From assembly GCA_051960215.1 (NCBI GenBank), contig JBQCEN010000216.1, forward strand, positions 1 to 7,677: DNA of 7,677 bases, given 5' to 3'. Position 1 is the stretch's first letter; every line of letters begins with the position of its first letter. Below the pieces are notes generated by a model that was given only the letters and a program-made list of their open reading frames with translations, had not been told where the DNA came from and made no database searches. Shown here piece after piece: positions 4,800 through 7,677 of the stretch. This stretch comes from Pararhizobium_B sp051960215. Its GTDB lineage: Bacteria; Pseudomonadota; Alphaproteobacteria; Rhizobiales; Rhizobiaceae. The position numbers were made by a program, and so were the translations under genes.

Positions 4800-7004
4800 A
4801 TGACCACAGATTCGCATCCCTCCCTGGCGGCTGGAACGAGCCGCAGCGTCGTGCCGGTTCTCGTGCCGATGCCGGCGGATGGGGCCTATTCCTATGTGGT
4901 GCCGGAGGGCTTGAGCGTCCAACCCGGAGCCGTCGTCCAGGTGCCTCTCGGGCCCCGGAAGGTGGCGGGCGTCGTCTGGGACGGCGCCGGCGGCCCGGTC
5001 GACGCGTCGAAGCTCCGGCCGATCGAGCATGTCTTCGACTGCCCGCCGCTGAACCCCGAGATGCGCCGCTTCGTCGACTGGGTCGCCGCCTACACCCTCT
5101 CCTCGCCCGGCCTCGTCGCACGCATGGCGCTGCGCGCCCCTGCCGCCTTCGATCCGGAGCCGCCTCTGCCGGGCCTGCGGCTGACGGCGACGCGCCCGGA
5201 GCGGCTGACGGAAGCGCGCGAACGGGCGATCGCGACGGCCGCCGACGGCCTCGCCTGGACGCGCGCCGGGCTCGCGCATGCCGCCGGCGTCTCCGCGGCG
5301 GTGATCGACGGGCTGGTCCGGCTCGGCGTCTTCGAGACGGTGATGCTGCCGCCGCGCCCCCTCGTCGCCGCACCCGACGTCGACTACGGCGCGCCGGAGC
5401 TTTCGCCGGCACAGGCGGAGGCGGCCGGGCGGCTGAAGGCGCGGATCGGCGAGGGCGGCTTCTCGGTCTCGCTGCTCGACGGCGTCACCGGCTCGGGCAA
5501 GACCGAAGTCTATTTCGAGGCCGTCGCCGAGACGCTGCGGCAGGGCCGGCAGGTGCTGATCCTGTTGCCGGAGATCGCGCTGACGCAGCAGTTCATGGAT
5601 CGCTTCCACGACCGCTTCGGCGCGCGACCTGCCGAATGGCATTCGGAGGCGCCGCCGAAGAGCCGCGAGAAGGTCTGGCGCCAGACGGCGAGCGGCGCCG
5701 TCAGTGTTGTCGCCGGCGCCCGCTCCGCCCTCTTCCTGCCCTTCGAGGACCTCGGCCTCATCGTCGTCGACGAGGAGCACGACCCGGCCTTCAAGCAGGA
5801 GGACCGCGTCTTCTACAATGCCCGCGACATGGCGGTCGTTCGCGGCCGCATCGGCGGCTTCCCGGTGGTGCTGGCCTCGGCGACGCCCTCGATCGAAAGC
5901 CGCGTCAACGCCAGCCACGGGCGCTACGAACGCGTCCCCCTGCCGGCGCGCTTCGGCACCGCCGAGATGCCGGACCTCGGCCTCGTTGACATGCGCCGCC
6001 ACCCGCCGGCGCGCGGCGGCTTTCTGTCGCCGCTCCTTCTCCAGGCGACACGGGAGACGCTCGGGCGCGGCGAGCAGGCGCTCTTCTTCCTCAATCGCCG
6101 CGGCTATGCGCCGCTGACGCTTTGCCGGGTCTGCGGCCACCGCTTCCAGTGCCCCGACTGCTCGAGCTGGCTCGTCGAGCACCGCTTCCGCGGCCAGATC
6201 CAGTGCCACCATTGCGGCCATGGGGAGCGGACGCCGGAGGCCTGCCCCGAATGCGGCACGCTCGACCACCTCGTCGCCTGCGGCCCCGGCGTCGAGCGGA
6301 TCGCCGAGGAGGCGGACCGGCACTTCCCCGACGCGCGCATCATCGTGCTTTCCTCCGACCTCGCCGGCGGCGTCAAGCGGCTGCGCCTCGAGCTCGAAGC
6401 GGTCGCCAAGGGCGACGCCGACATCGTCATCGGCACGCAGCTTGTCGCCAAGGGCCACAATTTCCCGCTGATGACGCTGGTCGGCATCGTCGACGCCGAT
6501 CTCGGGCTCGCCAACGGCGATCCGCGCGCCGCCGAGCGGACCTACCAGCTCTTGAGCCAGGTGACGGGTCGCGCCGGCCGCTTCGGCCTGAAGAGCCGCG
6601 GCCTGCTGCAGACCTACCAGCCGGAGCATCCGGTGATGCAGGCCATCGTCTCCGGCGATGCGGAAGCCTTCTACGAGCGCGAGATCGGCGAGCGCGGCCG
6701 CGCCGGCCTGCCGCCCTTCGGCCGCCTCGCCGCGATCATCGTCTCGGCCGACAACAGGGCCGACGCCGAGGCGCATGCGCGGGCCCTGCGCCAGTCGGCG
6801 CCGCGGGCGGCGGACGTCACGATGCTCGGGCCCGCCGAAGCGCCGCTCGCGCTGATCCGCGGCCGTCACCGCTTCCGCCTGCTCGTCCAGGCGGGCCGCG
6901 GCGCCGACATGCAAGGGTATCTGCGCGCGCTGATCGCCGCTGGGCCGAAGGAGCGCCGCTCGATCCGGGTCCAGATCGACGTCGACCCGCAGAGCTTCCT
7001 GTAG
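4800..7004 (+). CDS. priA: Primosomal protein N' (replication restart helicase PriA)
   Basis: The 734-residue protein is the 3'-to-5' DNA helicase that recognises stalled forks and D-loops and reloads the replicative helicase. Domains in order: a 3'-DNA-binding domain (about 15-100, with VPLGPRKVAGVV), a winged-helix region, then the helicase core with Walker A GVTGSGKT at 228-235, LLPEIALT at 255-262, the DEEH box at 324-327 and SATPS at 360-364. The zinc-binding insert has all eight cysteines: 442, 445, 451, 454, 469, 472, 482 and 485. GTQLVAKGH at 545-553 and QVTGRAGR at 587-594 complete the second RecA lobe, and the C-terminal domain shows GPAEAPLALIRGRHRFRLL at 677-695. The length is close to the 732 residues of E. 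coli PriA. The ATG at 4800 is preferred, with AAGG about 10 bases upstream; an ATG at 4782 would add 6 residues and is a real alternative. The gene probably leads an operon with the next one. Confidence 0.97.
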   Translation: MTTDSHPSLAAGTSRSVVPVLVPMPADGAYSYVVPEGLSVQPGAVVQVPLGPRKVAGVVWDGAGGPVDASKLRPIEHVFDCPPLNPEMRRFVDWVAAYTLSSPGLVARMALRAPAAFDPEPPLPGLRLTATRPERLTEARERAIATAADGLAWTRAGLAHAAGVSAAVIDGLVRLGVFETVMLPPRPLVAAPDVDYGAPELSPAQAEAAGRLKARIGEGGFSVSLLDGVTGSGKTEVYFEAVAETLRQGRQVLILLPEIALTQQFMDRFHDRFGARPAEWHSEAPPKSREKVWRQTASGAVSVVAGARSALFLPFEDLGLIVVDEEHDPAFKQEDRVFYNARDMAVVRGRIGGFPVVLASATPSIESRVNASHGRYERVPLPARFGTAEMPDLGLVDMRRHPPARGGFLSPLLLQATRETLGRGEQALFFLNRRGYAPLTLCRVCGHRFQCPDCSSWLVEHRFRGQIQCHHCGHGERTPEACPECGTLDHLVACGPGVERIAEEADRHFPDARIIVLSSDLAGGVKRLRLELEAVAKGDADIVIGTQLVAKGHNFPLMTLVGIVDADLGLANGDPRAAERTYQLLSQVTGRAGRFGLKSRGLLQTYQPEHPVMQAIVSGDAEAFYEREIGERGRAGLPPFGRLAAIIVSADNRADAEAHARALRQSAPRAADVTMLGPAEAPLALIRGRHRFRLLVQAGRGADMQGYLRALIAAGPKERRSIRVQIDVDPQSFL

Positions 7005-7088
7005 TCGTCGCCGCCGCCGGCGCCCGCTTTGCCGCCTGCCGCAAATCATCTAACGGTGTTCGGCGGGGCGCCGAGGGAGAAGCAGCAC

Positions 7089-7469
7089 ATGGAGCTTTAT
7101 CTGCCGTCATCGGCTGGCGAGTGGCTCGCCTGGGTCTCGGCGCTCGCGACCGTCCTCCTCGGCCTCGCCCTGCTCGTCGCGCCGCGCGCTGCGCTCGGCG
7201 TCCTCAAGCTGAAGGCGATCGATCCGCATGGAATTGCGCAGGCGCGGGCGACGATCGCCGGCTTCCATCTGGGGCTCGGCCTTGCCGCCATCCTCCTCGC
7301 GCAGCCCTTCGTCTGGCTGGCGCTTGCCGCCGGCTGGGCGATGACCGCTTTCGGCCGACTCGTCTCGATCCTCTTCGACGGCGGCTTCACACTCTTCAAC
7401 CTCGCGGCGCTCCTCCTCGAGCTGGTGCTGATGGCCTTGCCCGCCGCCTACGCGCTCGGCTATTCGTGA
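7089..7469 (+). CDS. Small four-helix integral membrane protein, DUF4345-like
   Basis: The 126-residue protein is almost entirely membrane-embedded, with hydrophobic segments at about residues 12-31, 53-71, 72-92 and 101-122. The segment from ARATIAGFHLGLGL at about 52-65 to TAFGRLVSILFDGG at 86-99 resembles the DUF4345 pattern, in which an Arg and Gly/His-rich second helix is followed by a helix ending in GRL and an acidic turn. This is recognition by eye, and the family has no established function that I know of. The ATG at 7089 is chosen because GGGAG lies about 9 bases upstream; an in-frame TTG at 7029 is unlikely. The gene starts 84 bp after priA on the same strand, so cotranscription is likely. 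It sits just before a leader whose context suggests the ATP synthase genes; no direct role in that complex is shown. Confidence 0.82.
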   Translation: MELYLPSSAGEWLAWVSALATVLLGLALLVAPRAALGVLKLKAIDPHGIAQARATIAGFHLGLGLAAILLAQPFVWLALAAGWAMTAFGRLVSILFDGGFTLFNLAALLLELVLMALPAAYALGYS

Positions 7470-7677
7470 GGGCGGCGGCGCGGCCGGGAGAGGGCAAGAG
7501 GAAAGCCCCGGCAACCTGTTCCGACGCCTAGGCAAAAGGCATGATACGAACTGTCGCAGGGCGTGTTGCGAGTCCTCCGGTCCTATGCTAGACGAACCCG
7601 AATTTCGGACAATTCATGCGCAGGCCGCATGGGGACGCCGATGATTATCGAAGCAAGATCAAGATGTTGGAGGAGCC
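7470..7677 (+). promoter_or_regulatory. Non-coding leader of a downstream gene, probably the atp operon
   Basis: No gene is supported in these 208 bp. Two small inverted repeats are visible: CCGAA-T-TTCGG (7598-7608) and CATGCG-CAGGC-CGCATG (7615-7631). A strong ribosome-binding site, GGAGGAG (7669-7675), ends the window, so the start codon lies only a few bases beyond 7677. In rhizobia, as I recall, the gene after priA and a small membrane protein is atpH, the delta subunit of F1Fo ATP synthase; this is inference from gene order. TTGCGA (7566-7571) and TATGCT (7584-7589) look promoter-like but are only 12 bases apart, so they are not a normal sigma-70 pair. Confidence 0.5.

Noticed and set aside
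4065..7049. A 994-codon open frame on the minus strand covering tal and the antisense of priA
   Set aside because: Only the last 217 codons encode a recognisable protein (Tal), with its own ATG and ribosome-binding site at 4718. The rest is antisense to well-supported priA and arises from codon register and GC bias.
7566..7589. TTGCGA...TATGCT as a sigma-70 promoter
   Set aside because: The spacer is only 12 bases, too short for a normal promoter; kept only as a comment in the leader entry.
1..7677. CRISPR arrays, tRNA or rRNA genes, insertion sequences, phage or toxin-antitoxin genes
   Set aside because: No regularly spaced repeats, cloverleaf-like stretches, transposase motifs or phage genes seen. 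The only recombinase has housekeeping XerC features, with no evident attachment sites or cargo.

Overview
The window is a high-GC chromosomal segment with strong G/C preference at third codon positions. It most likely comes from an alphaproteobacterium of the order Hyphomicrobiales (Rhizobiales), probably a Rhizobiaceae-like organism; the genus cannot be fixed from the sequence. The evidence is the gene order (transaldolase divergent from priA, then a small membrane protein, then a leader with a ribosome-binding site that I recall precedes the ATP synthase genes in rhizobia) and the palindromic intergenic repeats of rhizobial style.

Layout. Bases 1-214 hold no gene but contain a pair of palindromic repeats forming one inverted structure (11-153) and a small hairpin. 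Three genes then lie on the minus strand, read from right to left: xerC (1759-2694), a membrane-anchored or secreted TraB/GumN-family protein (555-1685) and a 61-residue secreted peptide (215-400). xerC and the TraB/GumN gene are 73 bp apart and may be cotranscribed. A 169-bp divergent interval with three copies of CATTGTG separates xerC from a plus-strand PlsC-like/hemolysin-type acyltransferase (2864-3778). That gene converges on tal, a small-type transaldolase on the minus strand (4065-4718). The 286-bp convergent interval between them holds a 125-bp repeat element with 29-bp imperfect terminal inverted repeats, and a perfect 13-bp-arm hairpin just past the tal stop. tal is divergent from priA (4800-7004, primosomal helicase PriA), which is followed 84 bp later by a four-helix membrane protein resembling DUF4345 (7089-7469). 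The last 208 bp form a non-coding leader ending in a strong ribosome-binding site whose start codon lies beyond the window.

Biologically this is mainly core housekeeping: chromosome dimer resolution (XerC), replication restart (PriA), pentose phosphate metabolism (Tal) and membrane lipid acylation. I see no phage, insertion sequence, CRISPR array, toxin-antitoxin pair or defence system. The items most worth a second look are the small CDWHK-type secreted peptide, the two repeat elements, the operator-like CATTGTG cluster, the catalytic residues suggesting that the small aldolase is a transaldolase, and the structured leader at the right edge. Promoters could not be called with confidence.
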